Positions 10,388 through 21,429 of a stretch of 64,000 nucleotides of DNA are shown here, piece after piece. The stretch is from Odontocerum albicorne (lineage: Eukaryota > Arthropoda > Insecta > Trichoptera > Odontoceridae). The position numbers were made by a program, and so were the translations under genes. Under the pieces are notes generated by a model. That model saw only the letters and a program-made list of their open reading frames with translations. It ran no database searches and was not told where the DNA came from. Numbering within the stretch: the stretch's first letter is position 1; each line of letters starts with the position of its first letter. The DNA is taken from positions 3,367,366 to 3,431,365 of the forward strand of contig OX463846.1 in assembly GCA_949825065.1 (NCBI GenBank). The letters are read 5' to 3'.

Positions 10388-11317
10388 TACGAGTGTCATC
10401 CAGAAACTAAGATTACAACATTTATGTACAATCGAAAAATGCTTGTATTTAATTGAAATTCACAGGATACTTTACAAATATATTAAACTATTTTTCAACG
10501 AAATCGCTGTTGAGATCGATACATATATGTAGTGGGGTCACCAGCTTTTGTATGCCAGTGTCATAGACCTCCGCCGCCAGCTCTTTCAGTCACTTCTTCA
10601 CAGCTTCATCGACCTCCTGATCGTTGGAAAATTGTTGGGGTGTAGTGACACACCCACGTCTCATCCCCCGTCACGATAAAGTCCAGAAAAGCTTCTCTCT
10701 CTTGTGCAAAACGATCCAAAAATTCACCCGCGGCGGTCACGCGATTTTGACGGTGCTCCGGTGTGAGCATTCTGGGCACCCATCTTGCAAACAACTACTT
10801 GTTATCAAGTTTTTCCGACACAACATTACCAAGGAGACTTCGAGTTATGTCAGGAAATTCTTTGTAAAGGTCGTCAAGCATCACACGGCGGTCATTTCGC
10901 ACTTGTTCTTCAATTTTTTGCACAAGTTTGTCCGAAATCACTGCTTTGCCTCGTCGTGAGTATCAGTACGGCCTTCTCTGAACAACTTAACCCACTTCGT
11001 GACATGTTGTCAACTCATCACATCACTACCATAAACTTACACGAGCTTCCGATGGATATTCGCGGCGGTATTGTTCTGCAAAGTCAAAAAATGTATGACC
11101 GCGCGGGTCTCGCACGGACGAGAGGTGGCGGGAGCCTGCGACGACCTCTCCATCGGAAGAATTTACTGTGACTGAACAAAATGACCGACAAACACGCGGG
11201 ACCAAACAAACTGACCATTAGAATCCTCCCTACATGCCAGGTGCGCCAACTTTGAAACAAAAAAAATTTCCCGGCCTCAGGAGCCCTTGTAACCTTAGTT
11301 TCTGGATGACTCTCGTA
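10388..11317 (-). mobile_element. mar-1: internally deleted mariner
   Basis: TA at 10388-10389 and 11316-11317 flank inverted ends. The left reads CGAGTGTCATCCAGAAACTA, and the right on the minus strand reads CGAGAGTCATCCAGAAACTA. The body is 926 bp, against about 1.3 kb for an intact mariner. The missing stretch lies in the middle of the transposase gene. Ends, TA duplication and transposase motifs all agree on a mariner. Confidence 0.92.
10480..11100 (-). pseudogene. mar-1 mariner transposase, deleted and frameshifted
   Basis: On the minus strand, pieces in several frames read RRGKAVISDKLVQKIEEQVR, DRRVMLDDLYKEFPDITRS, FARWVPRMLTPEHRQNRV and FIVTGDETWVCHYTP. The sequence then jumps to EVDEAVKK-stop-LKELAAEVYDTGI and NSDFVEK. 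TGDETW carries the first catalytic aspartate. The second and third (HDNARPH and SPDLAPxD in relatives) are deleted. A stop precedes FARWVP and another follows VKK. It is not functional, and by TA target and motifs it belongs to the mariner group. Confidence 0.88.
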
Positions 11318-11856
11318 CATTACCAATAATTTTCTTCTGTTAGATAATGTTGTCAAGCTTCATAAAATGTTCATAATTGAAATACTCTCGAGGTATTTTA
11401 CAATTTATAGTACATAATCCTTAGAAATCAACGTTTCACTTCTTCCCATCGATATGTGTGGACACCGTAATAGGTGACCATATTAGAGTTATAGTCAACT
11501 ATTGTTCTAATTACAAGTGATACCTATACAGAGAACCCTTAATAAATTTACTTCATTAATTCCCTATACAGTCTCAACACGGATTTTAGCGTGGATATTG
11601 TTTAAGATGCTATTCACATGTGGGACAAACTCATCGAATACTCCACCAAAATATTGAACTTTCAGAACGTTACACAAAAAAATAAAAATTTATTATAGTA
11701 GATAATAATAAATGAACAAAAATATTTTTCAGTTAAACATTTAAATTGAACATTTGTCAATGTCCAAGTATTACTCGTATATCATACATAGTTTTCTCTT
11801 CAATTCACGGAAACTTTTTTGATTATTATTTGCCACAATGCATTCAATAGCTTATA
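11318..11856. other. nothing recognised
   Basis: AT-rich spacer between two mariners. No supported feature apart from one TACGAGTA-type octamer at 11772-11779. Confidence 0.4.
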
Positions 11857-12815
11857 TACGAGGAATATCCAGAAAGTAAGTGTACTGAATTTTTGTAGGT
11901 TACAATTTTTTTTATTTAAACAAAAAAATTACGTGGTTACCGTAGTACATATGTAAGCTATTTTTCCACATAGTTGCCATTCCTCTCAATGCAGGTGGTG
12001 AAGCGGGGTATCAACTTTTTGATGCCTTCCTCGAAGTAGCTTCCCGCCAACCCCTCCGTCCATTTCTCCACCTCCTCCTTTACCTCCTCGTCGGTTGAAA
12101 ACCTTTTTCCACCCATGTGCAGCTTCAGGGAGGTGAAGAGATAGTAATCTGAAGGTGCTAGGTCAGGGGAATGCGCAGTATGGTTCAGGACATCCCATTA
12201 AAACGAGGCGAGCAGTTCCTTCGTGGCGTTGGCCGTGTGTGGTCTGGCATTGTCGTGCAGCAGGCAGACTCCCTTTGTCAGCATGCCTCTCCTCTTGTTC
12301 TGAATCACCCTCCGCAATTTTTTTAGGGTCTCACAGTGTCTTGCAGAGTTGATGGTCTCCCCTTGAGGCATATATTCAATTAAAATTATGCCTTGACAGT
12401 CCCAAAACACGGATGCCATGATTTTCCTTGGCTGAAATTGTGGTTTTGAACTTTTTGGCGGAGGATGAAGAGGTGTGACGCCACTGTTGAGACTGCCTTT
12501 TGGTTTCAGGCGTGTAGTATGCAACCCAAATTTCATCTCCAGTAACGATGGAGCGGAGAAATTCATCTCCATGGAGTTTGCAGCGCCTCAAAAACTCTAG
12601 CCCGGCATTATTTATTTCACACTTGGTGGGAGATTGGATTGACATTTTTCACGAAACGTGTTGTCGCGTCGACACTTCTCAACGTACTGATCTTGAACCG
12701 GTTTCGTTGCGGAGGGGAAGGGTCAGGCTACACGGCAGTGTAGCCAACATGTCGAAAATAAAATCCATCCGGTCGTGAGAGCATCAGTACACTTACTTTC
12801 TGGATACGCCCAGTA
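11857..12815 (-). mobile_element. mar-2 copy 1: internally deleted mariner
   Basis: TA at 11857-11858 and 12814-12815 flank a 955-bp element. The left end is CGAGGAATATCCAGAAAGTA, and the right on the minus strand is CTGGGCGTATCCAGAAAGTA. The copy at 55022-55984 has the same inverted termini and nearly identical 3' half. Here the helix-turn-helix half of the gene is missing while the first catalytic region is kept, the reverse of the other copy. Confidence 0.93.
11965..12645 (-). pseudogene. mar-2 copy 1 transposase: DNA-binding half deleted
   Basis: The minus strand starts MSIQSPTKCEI and jumps to GLEFLRRCKLHGDEFLRSIV and TGDEIWVAYYTPETKRQSQQ (first catalytic Asp). A frameshift near 12480 then leads to PRKIMASVFWDCQGIILIEY (second Asp), GVCLLHDNARPHTANATKEL and ELLASF. 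There TAA replaces the AAA lysine codon seen in the 55 kb copy. The frame beyond still reads SPDLAPSDYYLFTSLKLH (last acidic residue). Lesions are therefore one deletion, one frameshift and one nonsense substitution. Confidence 0.9.
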
Positions 12816-13129
12816 CTTTTGATACGTAAACATAAATAAAAATTTCAACATCATGAAAATATTCTACGATATCAAACAACTTCAGACCTAGACGAGATCC
12901 CTGAGGTAACCTATAAATTGATTGGATACAGTGATTTCTAACGCTGAAAGTATCGGTAAGATAATTTTGCATTCATTTGAGCAAAATAGACGAACCGTAC
13001 ATGTAATAAGATACAGCGTGTCCATAATAAAAAAATATTAAGAAAAGTTGTTTCAGAATATCTATAACTTTGTTATGGTACACAAATCATTGTTTCAGAA
13101 AAAAATTGTTTTAAAAAACAAAACAAAAA
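12816..13129. other. nothing recognised
   Basis: AT-rich spacer between mar-2 and the FB-1 foldback. No supported feature. Confidence 0.35.
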
Positions 13130-13770
13130 AATGCAATATTTTTATTTGTTTTATCAAACACTTTGACAACGGTTAGTGGAATGCTACGTTTGGTCAGTGT
13201 TATTGCATGTAGTAGAATCATGGACCCTCAAAGTTGGTAGTATGAACAGACTGGAAGCATTCGAAAAGTGGATGAACCGGAGAATGCTACGGATACCCTG
13301 GACGGATATGGTCAGCAACCACAAGGGTTCTTCAAAGATACAAAGTTGATAGAGAGTTGCTGAATAATATTAAAATCCGAAAGGTGTCCTAATTTGGGTC
13401 ATGTAGTTAGAGGAACAAAGTACAAATTACTGCATCTGATCATCCAAGGTAAAATAGAAGGCCGAAGAGGTGTTGGTAGGAGGCAAATCACCTGGCTCTG
13501 CAATATATATGATTGGACTGGCATAATGGGTGTTGGAGATTTTTTTCGAACTGCCGGGGACAAAGATGTCTACTCTCAAGTGATATTCAACGTTAGGGGG
13601 ACCTGACATGACACTGAGAAGAAAAAATACTATTTATTCCATTTTTTGTAAACGGTATAGCCCTTACCGTTTTTAAGAATTTCACGCTCATCATTAGGGG
13701 AGCACAAACAAAACAAATTACAATGTCTTTAAACCTACACAATGTTAATGCTTTAACTAAAAATAATAAT
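13130..13770. repeat. FB-1 foldback copy 1, interrupted by nLTR-3
   Basis: The left piece (about 13130-13155) reads TTGTTTTATCAAACACT and the right piece (about 13628-13770) reads ACTATTTATTCCATTTTTTG and GGTATAGCCCTTACCG. In the uninterrupted FB-1 copy at 37.1 kb these are adjacent. The right side ends with CACAATGTTAATGCTTTAAC, also shared by the copies at 29.1, 37.2 and 37.8 kb. The element is thus split by the retroelement at 13156-13626. Confidence 0.65.
13156..13626 (+). mobile_element. nLTR-3 copy 2, inserted in FB-1
   Basis: Reverse-transcriptase tail as in copy 1: TLKVGSMNRLEAFEKWMNRR, MLRIPWTDMVSN, then in a second frame MGHVVRGTKYKLLHLIIQGK and RRGVGRRQITWLCNIYDW. One frameshift near 13325 and another near 13390 break the frame. 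The 3' end is CCTGACATGACACTGAGAAG with a short GAA tail. A near match AAACACT/AAATACT on the two sides may be a 7-bp target duplication. It starts slightly further 5' than copy 1, including LVECYVWSV-like residues. Confidence 0.8.
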
Positions 13771-14007
13771 AAAAAAAAAAAACTATTTTCCACGGTAGCT
13801 AACACGAATCAAATTTCATTTTAAGTTGAGTAAATAAATATGTGTAAAATATTGCTTCTAATTAATTACATTTCATTGATTAAAAATGACTGGAAATTAT
13901 CATCTTTTCAAATAAACAAGCTGTTTAGTATGAATATAACAATAAAAAAATAAAAAAACTGGAAGAATGTTTTCATAAAATTACATGGGGACCCTAAATG
14001 TTTGAGA
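13771..14007. other. AT-rich spacer up to the gap
   Basis: Contains an A-rich run near 13765-13782. No gene seen. It ends abruptly at the run of Ns. Confidence 0.4.
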
Positions 14008-14207
14008 NNNNNNNNNNNNNNNNNNNNNNNNNNNNNNNNNNNNNNNNNNNNNNNNNNNNNNNNNNNNNNNNNNNNNNNNNNNNNNNNNNNNNNNNNNNNN
14101 NNNNNNNNNNNNNNNNNNNNNNNNNNNNNNNNNNNNNNNNNNNNNNNNNNNNNNNNNNNNNNNNNNNNNNNNNNNNNNNNNNNNNNNNNNNNNNNNNNNN
14201 NNNNNNN
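14008..14207. other. assembly gap of 200 N
   Basis: Exactly 200 undetermined bases, a common placeholder size, directly next to a long AT dinucleotide run. The true missing length is unknown. Frames crossing it are not real. Confidence 0.98.
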
Positions 14208-14791
<584 letters not shown>

Positions 14792-14800
<9 letters not shown>

Positions 14801-14885
14801 TATACCAAGAGTTCCCAAAGTGGTCGATATTGACCACTTTGGGAACTCTTGGTAAATACCGTTATAACTCTTGGTATATACCGAA
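14792..14885. repeat. large palindrome, 23-bp perfect arms
   Basis: The arm at 14803-14825 (TACCAAGAGTTCCCAAAGTG plus GTC) and its exact complement at 14832-14854 are separated by GATATT. Imperfect pairing extends outward to about 14792 and 14866. A third copy of CTCTTGGTATATACC follows at 14867-14882. The word CCAAAGTGGTCGAT resembles termini of some hAT elements, and a related stretch occurs at 30490-30590, so it may be a pair of fused element ends. Confidence 0.75.
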
Positions 14886-15329
14886 TAAAGGTAATCGGTT
14901 TCTTAGGTAAGGTTTGTGACGAAGTGATCTCATTCCCTTATATATTTTTTTCTAAATACTAAGACACTCAGCTAAAATATCACTATTCTAATTCTCAAAC
15001 AGATTTAAATTTACAAACTACACCATAACCTCAACAACCGCATCAAAATAATGTCGAATTATTCCTCATCGCATATTTTATATTCCTATCAGTCATTCCA
15101 CCACATGTCTTTGTGGAGACCTTCAAATGCTTGTCTCACTTCACTTAATTGAAACTTAACTTGTGTCTCAATACGAGTACGCGTATATCTGAATTATTCA
15201 TTCGAAACTATTTCGTATAAACTACCTGTTTATTCTGAAGTATACAACATTACGCATGATAAATCAATAAATGAAAAATTAATATGAACACTACACACAT
15301 AAATTATACTATACTTAAAGTCGAATAAA
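14886..15329. other. nothing recognised
   Basis: AT-rich, no supported gene. One TACGAGTA octamer at 15172-15179. Confidence 0.4.
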
Positions 15330-15425
15330 TAAATATATGTTTATTTATAGCAACATAGTATGTACATATTTAAATAGATTCCAAAAACACATATTCTCGC
15401 ATATCTCAAGATAAATAGCAGAAAC
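15330..15425. repeat. rep-1 end fragment
   Basis: TTTATTTATAGCAACATAGT and ATGTACATA...CAAAAACACAT match the start of the rep-1 copy at 54540-54610. No coding content. Confidence 0.5.
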
Positions 15426-15430
15426 TACAT

Positions 15431-15490
15431 TTAACCCTCGATTGGGTGCAATACAAATCCTAACACGTTCGGGCGCAACTCATCTGTGAG
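15431..15490. repeat. possible single end of a TTAA element
   Basis: TTAA at 15431-15434 is followed by CCCTCGATTGGGTGCAA, which looks like a piggyBac-type terminus, and by GTTCGGGCGCAACTCATCTG. CGGGCGCAACTCATC recurs at 16188-16202 in direct orientation, but no inverted partner with TTAA was found. Treat as tentative. Confidence 0.25.
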
Positions 15491-16230
15491 ATTATACATT
15501 AAATTTCTGCTTAGGCTTAAGAGAAAGCTTATCAAAGTGAACCCTTCACTCAAACGTGATTATATAACATTTGTACATTTCTTTGCACTTTTCAATAACA
15601 ACATTTATATTTTGTCATATTGTATTTTTTTTCTTAAAATAGAAGATAACTAGTTTACAACATTCTCAGTCTTTTGTTGGCAGCTTATCAACACAACTTA
15701 TGCAATTCAGTAACATCATAATTTTTTTAAGTCATTTAATACCAAAGGTTTGTAACAAAGATTTAGCACAATAAAAAGTATGTGGTGTTAACTGTCACAT
15801 CTTCATAAGGTGTTCATGTGACGAAAATAAAAGCTATAACTTAACATTAGAGAACACTATGCTAGCACTTTTTCAAACATTATTTAGAATGTAAAATTCA
15901 AATTCACTTGTGATCATAAAACGTCTTCACAAAAACAAAAGTAAGTCATCAAAATACGAGTATGATTAAACAGTTATTCCTGATCAGGCTCACGCTGAAC
16001 ATTTTAGAAAAAATTCTCATAACAATTTTCACACACCATGCGTGCATTTTTGTATTAATAAAGTAAATAACGATCAATATCATTGAATTAGGAGCTATAA
16101 AATAGATGTACGAACTATTGCAGATATATAAACCGAAATTTTGAGAAAAAAAATGAAATTTCGGAAATCAAAAATACTTACGTAATCGGGCGCAACTCAT
16201 CCAGCGTATTAAAACGACCATCACGGAGAC
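15491..16230. other. AT-rich DNA, nothing recognised
   Basis: No supported gene. Contains TACGAGTA at 15955-15962 and the second CGGGCGCAACTCATC copy noted above. Confidence 0.4.
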
Positions 16231-16369
16231 CAATGGTACACTGGAGAATTGACAAAGATACCCTTGTGTGACGGGTAGGGAGTCCGGAAGTAACTATAAG
16301 CCTCACCTCTTTGTCGGTAAACCTCGCCCATTGGCACAAAAAAAAATTAGGTTCCTCATCTCACAGATT

Positions 16370-16800
16370 AGATGCGCCCGTCCAAGGGTTCAGAGAGAAG
16401 CTATCAAAAAAGTCTGGGCCTATCACATAACATTCCCACAACCTAGATACACCCCACCAATAAAAAGCGATCCCAGTATCGAGGACACCAGATTTTTTTT
16501 CAGCCCATACCTTATGAACGTGCTACTATCACAAATTGGAAATGTTTTCTTTGTAGTTCATATTTTCTTTGTAAGTTTTCTGCGGTTTTCTTAACAAATA
16601 TATTTTTCTAAATATATACAGATGCGGGATAGTACCTAATGAAATGTCCGCAGCCACCACCTTCCTATTTTTTTAACTGTTTTTTTTTTGTGATATTTTT
16701 AATGTCAATTATAATAACGGGAATTTCAAGCTCAAACACCCTTGAGGAGAGTCTGCTCACTAAAGGGTGCTTTACAAATTGTTAATTTATTATTATTGAT
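16370..16800. repeat. rep-1 dispersed repeat, long copy
   Basis: AGAGAAGCTATCAAAAAAGTCTGGGCC.., then GATACACCCCACCAATA and a TTTTTCAGCCCA block, match copies at 54.6, 54.8 and, inverted, 32.5 kb. Its continuation (TAAGTTTTCTGCGGTTTTCT, CACCTTCCTAT, CCTTGAGGAGAGTCTGCTC) matches 30120-30425, so both parts belong to one element. The 108-codon open frame at 16268-16594 has no recognised domain. Confidence 0.6.
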
Positions 16801-17244
16801 AAAACAAAAATCTTAAGGTTGAGTGACATATTTTTTTTCGAAATATACTTTTTGTCAAGGTCTTAATACATTTCTTGTGAAAACAGATAAATTTCATCAC
16901 AGTAAAATGATATTACCGAAAATAAATTTATATTTTTCAATAAAGGCTGTCAAAAGTTTTTCCAAGTAAAACTTTGTGTTATCCGATACGATTTGAAACA
17001 TGCCTTCGTTTTCGATTTATTTACCTTCGAAAGACGATTATAAATAAAATCCATCTGCGATTTTTACCGTACTCTCGGCTATAAAATAAATAGAAAATAT
17101 TAGACACCGTCAAATCGAAATCCGAAGAAAGCCTTAAACAAAGCGACAACCACAGGCCCAGTCTTAGTGAATAAAGCAAAGGGTTTTTTTTATCATTGTA
17201 GATTTATTTTAATTTAGTATTTAAATACAATAATTAATTATATC
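16801..17244. other. nothing recognised
   Basis: AT-rich spacer without supported features. Confidence 0.4.
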
Positions 17245-17657
17245 AAGAACTAGGATATACAAGACATGTGTGAGACCGATAGCCACCTACGGAATAGAGA
17301 CCAGAGCAGACACATCTAGAACAAAATCTCTTCTGAGAACCTCGGAAATGAAAACACTGAGATGTATAACCAGAAACACACTAAGAGATAGAATCAGAAA
17401 CACCGAAATAAGGAGAAAGTGTGGTACGGAAGACATCGTCAGGTCGGGAAGACAACGAAGGCGATACTGGAACGAACATGCAAACATAATGCAAGACGAC
17501 AGATTTCCACGTGTCGCCCTTCAAGGGAACCCAGCCGGAGAAGATTACCGGGAAGACCTCCGAAGAGATGGCGTGACAGCTGGCAATCCACGTCACAAGA
17601 AGGGGAACAAGCGGAATAAATAGATCATGATCTATACGAAGAGGAAGAAGAAGAACT
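17245..17657 (+). mobile_element. nLTR-2 copy 1 with short target duplication
   Basis: AAGAACT at 17245-17251 recurs at 17651-17657, directly after the tail GAGGAAGAAG. Since the tail is itself GAA-rich, one or two bases of the match could be tail. The element is 5'-truncated and carries the reverse-transcriptase tail described next. A small piece of the same family is inserted at 47.78 kb on the minus strand. Confidence 0.75.
17258..17623 (+). pseudogene. nLTR-2 reverse transcriptase C-terminal remnant
   Basis: The frame starting just upstream of 17270 reads TCVRPIATYGIETRADTSRT, LRTSEMKTLRCITRNTLRDR, CGTEDIVRSGRQRRRYWNEH and LQGNPAGEDYREDLRRDGV. It is the same C-terminal module as nLTR-1, and it is the longest uninterrupted version in the window (117 codons from the first Met). 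In the nLTR-1 copies a GRPPKRWxDSW block follows in frame, but here it is reached only by a frameshift (RLPGRPPKRWRDSWQSTSQE in the +1 frame from about 17540). No catalytic core is present. Confidence 0.82.
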
Positions 17658-17671
17658 GAGAATTTAACATA

Positions 17672-18125
17672 CACGTTTACCATCACGCTGTTTCTCTGCT
17701 GTAGTAGGCAAATATGACAGATCACTAGACTTTCCGATCTTAACACACATATTTCACATCTTCCATATCCTACTAATTTATTTTACCTTTTGATTTCCCT
17801 TGTTTCAAAATACCATACACCTGTTCTAACAATATTTTTCGAGGTCTTTCTCAGCCACGCTTCATATTTGTTTTGTTAGTTTTTCTTTCTTCACTCATTC
17901 CACGTCCTCAAAAATTTCAGGGTTTTTTTTTTTAATTTTACCCAACCTATCAGCCTCAGATTTATCTCTAAATACTTTATTATGTACTCTCTCATACATA
18001 GTCATCCCATGTATTCTTCTCAGTTTACGCATTTCTACAGCATTTATTCAAATCTTTCCAGTTTTTTCAACGTCATTGTTTCACTTCCATTTATCGAAGT
18101 TGGTATTGACATACTGTTGCAGACT
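17672..18125 (-). mobile_element. nLTR-6 remnant
   Basis: The plus strand shows the reversed 3' end (TACCATCACGCTGTTTCTCT, TAGTAGGCAAATATGACAG). Further on it has the reversed coding tail, including TACTCTCTCATACATAGTCA and TTTCTACAGCATTTATTC, equivalent to DRVRxxxxx and AVExR-type residues of the 21.5 kb copy. It is about 450 bp and broken by many indels. Confidence 0.68.
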
Positions 18126-19007
18126 ATTATCTTAACAGTTTTTGATACTCTCCAGTTTGAGTTTATCACTACATGCCGTCCAATATCCCGCGAAATTCTT
18201 CCATTGTCCAGAGAAGATACTAAGTAAATATTTATTTATTTTTTCAATACAGGCTTAGCCCAATTACATTGAAAAATACAAAAAATGTTAACATCAAAAA
18301 AAAAAATGGTGTATGTTCATACATATACCATATACACACAAACATACACATATATATACATACATACACATATATTCAAAGTCACTTAAATACGTTAATG
18401 AGTGCTTTCTAACGCGTTCAATCAAATAAGAAAATTTACTTTTACATTTGGTAATGTGATATGAAATATGTCAATATATGGTACGAAGCAGTCCCTTTCA
18501 AAAGAGTTAAGGCCCTTCCAACAGGCATAGCGGCTGGAAGACCCGTTCTTGCGTATGTTATCGAGAACAGTTCTTGCCGGCGCAGTTTAGTGTAATTTTT
18601 AGGAACATTTAACGTTACATTTGTAGTAACGCTGGTAGTAGCAGCAATTTGGTCATAAGGAAACTTATCAATATGAAACACAGTAGTTCCTTATTGAAGA
18701 TGTTCACTACTTTTATATTTGAAGAAAAAAATTAAAACGCTTTCTTATATTTGTTTTCATCCATATGGTACGTCTACACATATAAGAATTGATGATGCAG
18801 ACATGTTGAAAAACATGGCTTGGAGGAAACATTACATTTGACTCCAGCAAAAGATATTTTAGTTTAAGAACCACTAGAATAAATAAGCAACTCACAATTC
18901 ACAATCATACGTGTAGAAAAATAACACTATGTATAAAGCTATAAATACATTAAAGAGGATGAGACAAAATATAGATTTATGATGAAAATACTAGTCCTCT
19001 GGTATGT
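18126..19007. other. AT-rich DNA with a TA/CA microsatellite
   Basis: A TACATACACATATAT-type low-complexity run lies at about 18320-18375. An open frame at 18442-18681 (minus, 79 codons) has no recognised motif. No other feature supported. Confidence 0.45.
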
Positions 19008-19053
19008 TAACCTAACCTAACCTAACCTAATCTAACCTAATCTAACCTAACCT
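19008..19053. repeat. interstitial insect telomere motif (CCTAA)n
   Basis: TTAA is followed by nine pentamers, mostly CCTAA with TCTAA variants at two positions. On the other strand this is TTAGG, the ancestral insect telomere repeat. At 46 bp and with variants it is an internal relic, not a chromosome end. Confidence 0.85.
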
Positions 19054-19630
19054 TGTGATATTTGTGGAAACATATCTAATAAATTATATAAATATGAGGC
19101 TGATTAACTAAAAGGGCGTGGAATTTTAAAAGGCCGGAGTAAGACCAAATTTAAGAGCTTTGTATTAAACCTTTGCGAAACTACTTTAATTCTGTTTACA
19201 TATGGTATTACAGGCTAAATGGTTTGGCCATTCTTTCCCTTGAAAAAGGGTTTAATACAAAATGTAAAAATAAACATTCATGTTAAATTAATAAGGGATG
19301 AGAAAGAAGGCAGTTGAGAAAATAATTGAAAGACAGTTTAGTGTCAGACTAAAATGGTATGGGTGAAAAGCATTGTATATTAGCTCTACATGATGAGAAT
19401 TGTAGAGTAGATGCGGCAAAAGCGGTATGCATGAAATAGAATGACTATGTAAAATATTAATTAATAAAGAAAAATAAACGAATTTTATTTAATCTTCTAT
19501 TAAAATGAGTAGAAATAATATAATTCGAATAAGAATACTGAGTAATCATGCATACAAAACCAACGCATCATAAACATTTTAAACGAATTCGTACTTGCAT
19601 ACTTCCTTCCATACATATTATTATATATTA
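19054..19630. other. nothing recognised
   Basis: AT-rich spacer; the stretch around 19320-19445 has weak resemblance to the nLTR-6 tail (CAGTTTAGTGTCAGACTAAA) but I cannot support it. Confidence 0.3.
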
Positions 19631-20162
19631 TAAAGGGTCTTTCAAATTGAGCGGTTTTTTAATTTTTTTTTAATTCTTGAATAAAACACACAATTTGCTT
19701 TTATTTCAAAATTTTTTTTTATTGGTCATTGAAGTATAATATATGATATTTAAATACAAAAAACAATATCCGCCAAGTGTCCACTGTTTTGTCAAAACTT
19801 TCGATGACATTTTGGCATAATTACGGTTCTAACTCAACAATAACGCGAATAATTTCGTCCTTCGGCTTAAGAATTGATTGGGGGTCATTCTTATAGACTT
19901 GTTTTTTTACGTAACTCCAGAGAAAATAGTCCAACCGTGTCAGATCATATGATTTTGATGATCAATTAACATCACCGTTTCCGGAGATTACATTACATAA
20001 AATAATTCTCAATTTGAATGCCTTGATGTATTGTATACGATTCCATTTTTATAAGTTTCATACATTACACTTCTCAAATGTCACAAGACCCAGACAAATT
20101 CGTGACGCCATCTGTGTTTTATCCAAGATTTAAAATAAACGCTCAATTTGAAAGACCATTTA
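19631..20162 (-). mobile_element. mar-3 copy 2: short deleted mariner-type element
   Basis: TA at 19631-19632 and 20161-20162 flank a 528-bp body. The left end is AAGGGTCTTTCAAATTGAGC, and the right on the minus strand is AATGGTCTTTCAAATTGAGC. It contains the 5' leader and the last part of the transposase only. Compared with copy 1 it lacks the retroelement insertion, so it provides the empty site. Confidence 0.92.
19760..19990 (-). pseudogene. mar-3 copy 2 transposase C-terminal remnant
   Basis: The minus strand reads DQNHMI-stop then RLDYFLWSYVKKQVYKNDPQ, then SILKPKDEIIRVIVELEP, stop and CQNVIESFDKTVDTWRILFF. The DYFLW block with the last catalytic Asp is kept, while the upstream catalytic residues are deleted. 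Different stops from copy 1 show independent decay. Confidence 0.75.
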
Positions 20163-20227
20163 CAACAAACGGACATGTCAGGATTCATAAGGTCCAAGGC
20201 CGTAACATGAAAAAAAATAATACATGT

Positions 20228-20315
20228 TGATATACCATTGCGCTATTCTCCTGTCGGGTAGAAAGAGAGGAAAAAGCGACAGACTTTCCTATCTCTACGC
20301 ACATCCTTTGCCTCT
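20228..20315 (-). mobile_element. nLTR-6 3'-end fragment
   Basis: ATACCATTGCGCTATTCTCC then GTCGGGTAGAAAGAGAGG and CTACGCACATCCTTTGCCTC is the reversed 3' end of nLTR-6, with no coding part left. Confidence 0.6.
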
Positions 20316-20955
20316 TCAATAATAATCTGTATCGGAAAAATAAGGACGTTGGCATAAATCAATAATTATGTAGCATATCCTTGAACGTGAAAGATTTCTT
20401 CTCATGTAATAAATACTAGCTGAAATATAAAAGATTATGGAGGTAAATCCCTGTGAACTCGTTTATATTTGTCACGTATTTTGCTATGATCATTATTAGT
20501 ATTATTGAATCAAAAGAATTCAGCTGCTTAAATAGTAAGATACACCATTTATTCCATTCTTAAGAAGTTAAAGAAAAAATGAATTTACTTTTTTATGCAT
20601 TTCACTTACTTAAAACATTGGGTTATAATGTTTGACATATTGCGGTATCAAGTGTTGAATTCAATTGCCTTATTTCAATCAGCTACTCAAAAAGCATTGT
20701 TTTTTCCTTCCGTGACAAAACTTATTTCCTGTTTCCTCCTTAAGTCTTCTTTCCAATATCCTCTTCTATATCTTAGTCACAGATAAAGTTATTGTATTTT
20801 TTTTAAATCAAACGTCATTTTTTTTGTATGAAAATTATGTTTTTATAATTTTATTTATATTTAATAGATCTTTAATTTAAAAAGGATGTCGAACAATGCG
20901 TAGTGCTAAAAACAAAGTCAATGGAGCACATAAACGAAGTGTGTTCTCGAACCGG
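20316..20955. other. nothing recognised
   Basis: AT-rich with T-runs. No supported features. Confidence 0.4.
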
Positions 20956-21425
20956 CCAGTATTAATATCTATTATACTCCAACCGGCCAGTATTAATATC
21001 TGTTATACTCGAACCGGCCAGTAAAACGTATAAATATACTCCATCCGGCCAGTATTAATATCTGTTATACTCGAACCGGCCAGTAAAACGTATAAATATA
21101 CTCTAATCGGCCAGTATTAATATCTGTTATACTCGAACCGGGCAGTAAAACATATAAATATACTCTAATCGGCCAGTATTAATATCTGTTATACTCGAAC
21201 CGGCCAGTAAAACGTATAAATACACTCTAATCGGCCAGTATTAATATCTGTTATACTCGAACCGGCCAGTAAAACGTATAAATATACTCTAATCGGCCAG
21301 TATTAATATCTGTTATACTCGAATCGGGCAGTAAAACGTATAAATATACTCTAATCGGCCAGTATTAATTAATATCTGTTATATTCGAACCGGCCAGTAA
21401 CCATATATACTCTAACCAACCAGTA
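20956..21425. repeat. dimeric tandem array, 31-bp monomers in 62-bp units
   Basis: Two related 31-bp monomers alternate. Type a is CCAGTATTAATATCTGTTAT plus ACTCGAACCGG, and type b is CCAGTAAAACGTATAAATAT plus ACTCTAATCGG. The array opens with two type-a monomers, then a/b alternate for about six cycles. The final units are disturbed by a 4-bp insertion and a shortened b monomer. The conserved part is the CCGGCCAGTA junction. It ends directly at an nLTR-6 copy. Confidence 0.93.
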
Positions 21426-21429
21426 TCAA

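Noticed and set aside
10624..11171. Plus-strand frames of 111 and 128 codons in mar-1
   Set aside because: They are antisense to the mariner transposase remnant on the minus strand.
15431..16204. A further complete TTAA element starting at 15431
   Set aside because: Only the left end looks like a terminus; the CGGGCGCAACTCATC repeat near 16190 is in direct, not inverted, orientation and no TTAA partner was found.
18442..18681. 79-codon minus frame as a reverse-transcriptase tail
   Set aside because: I could not match any motif of the non-LTR families here; left unassigned.
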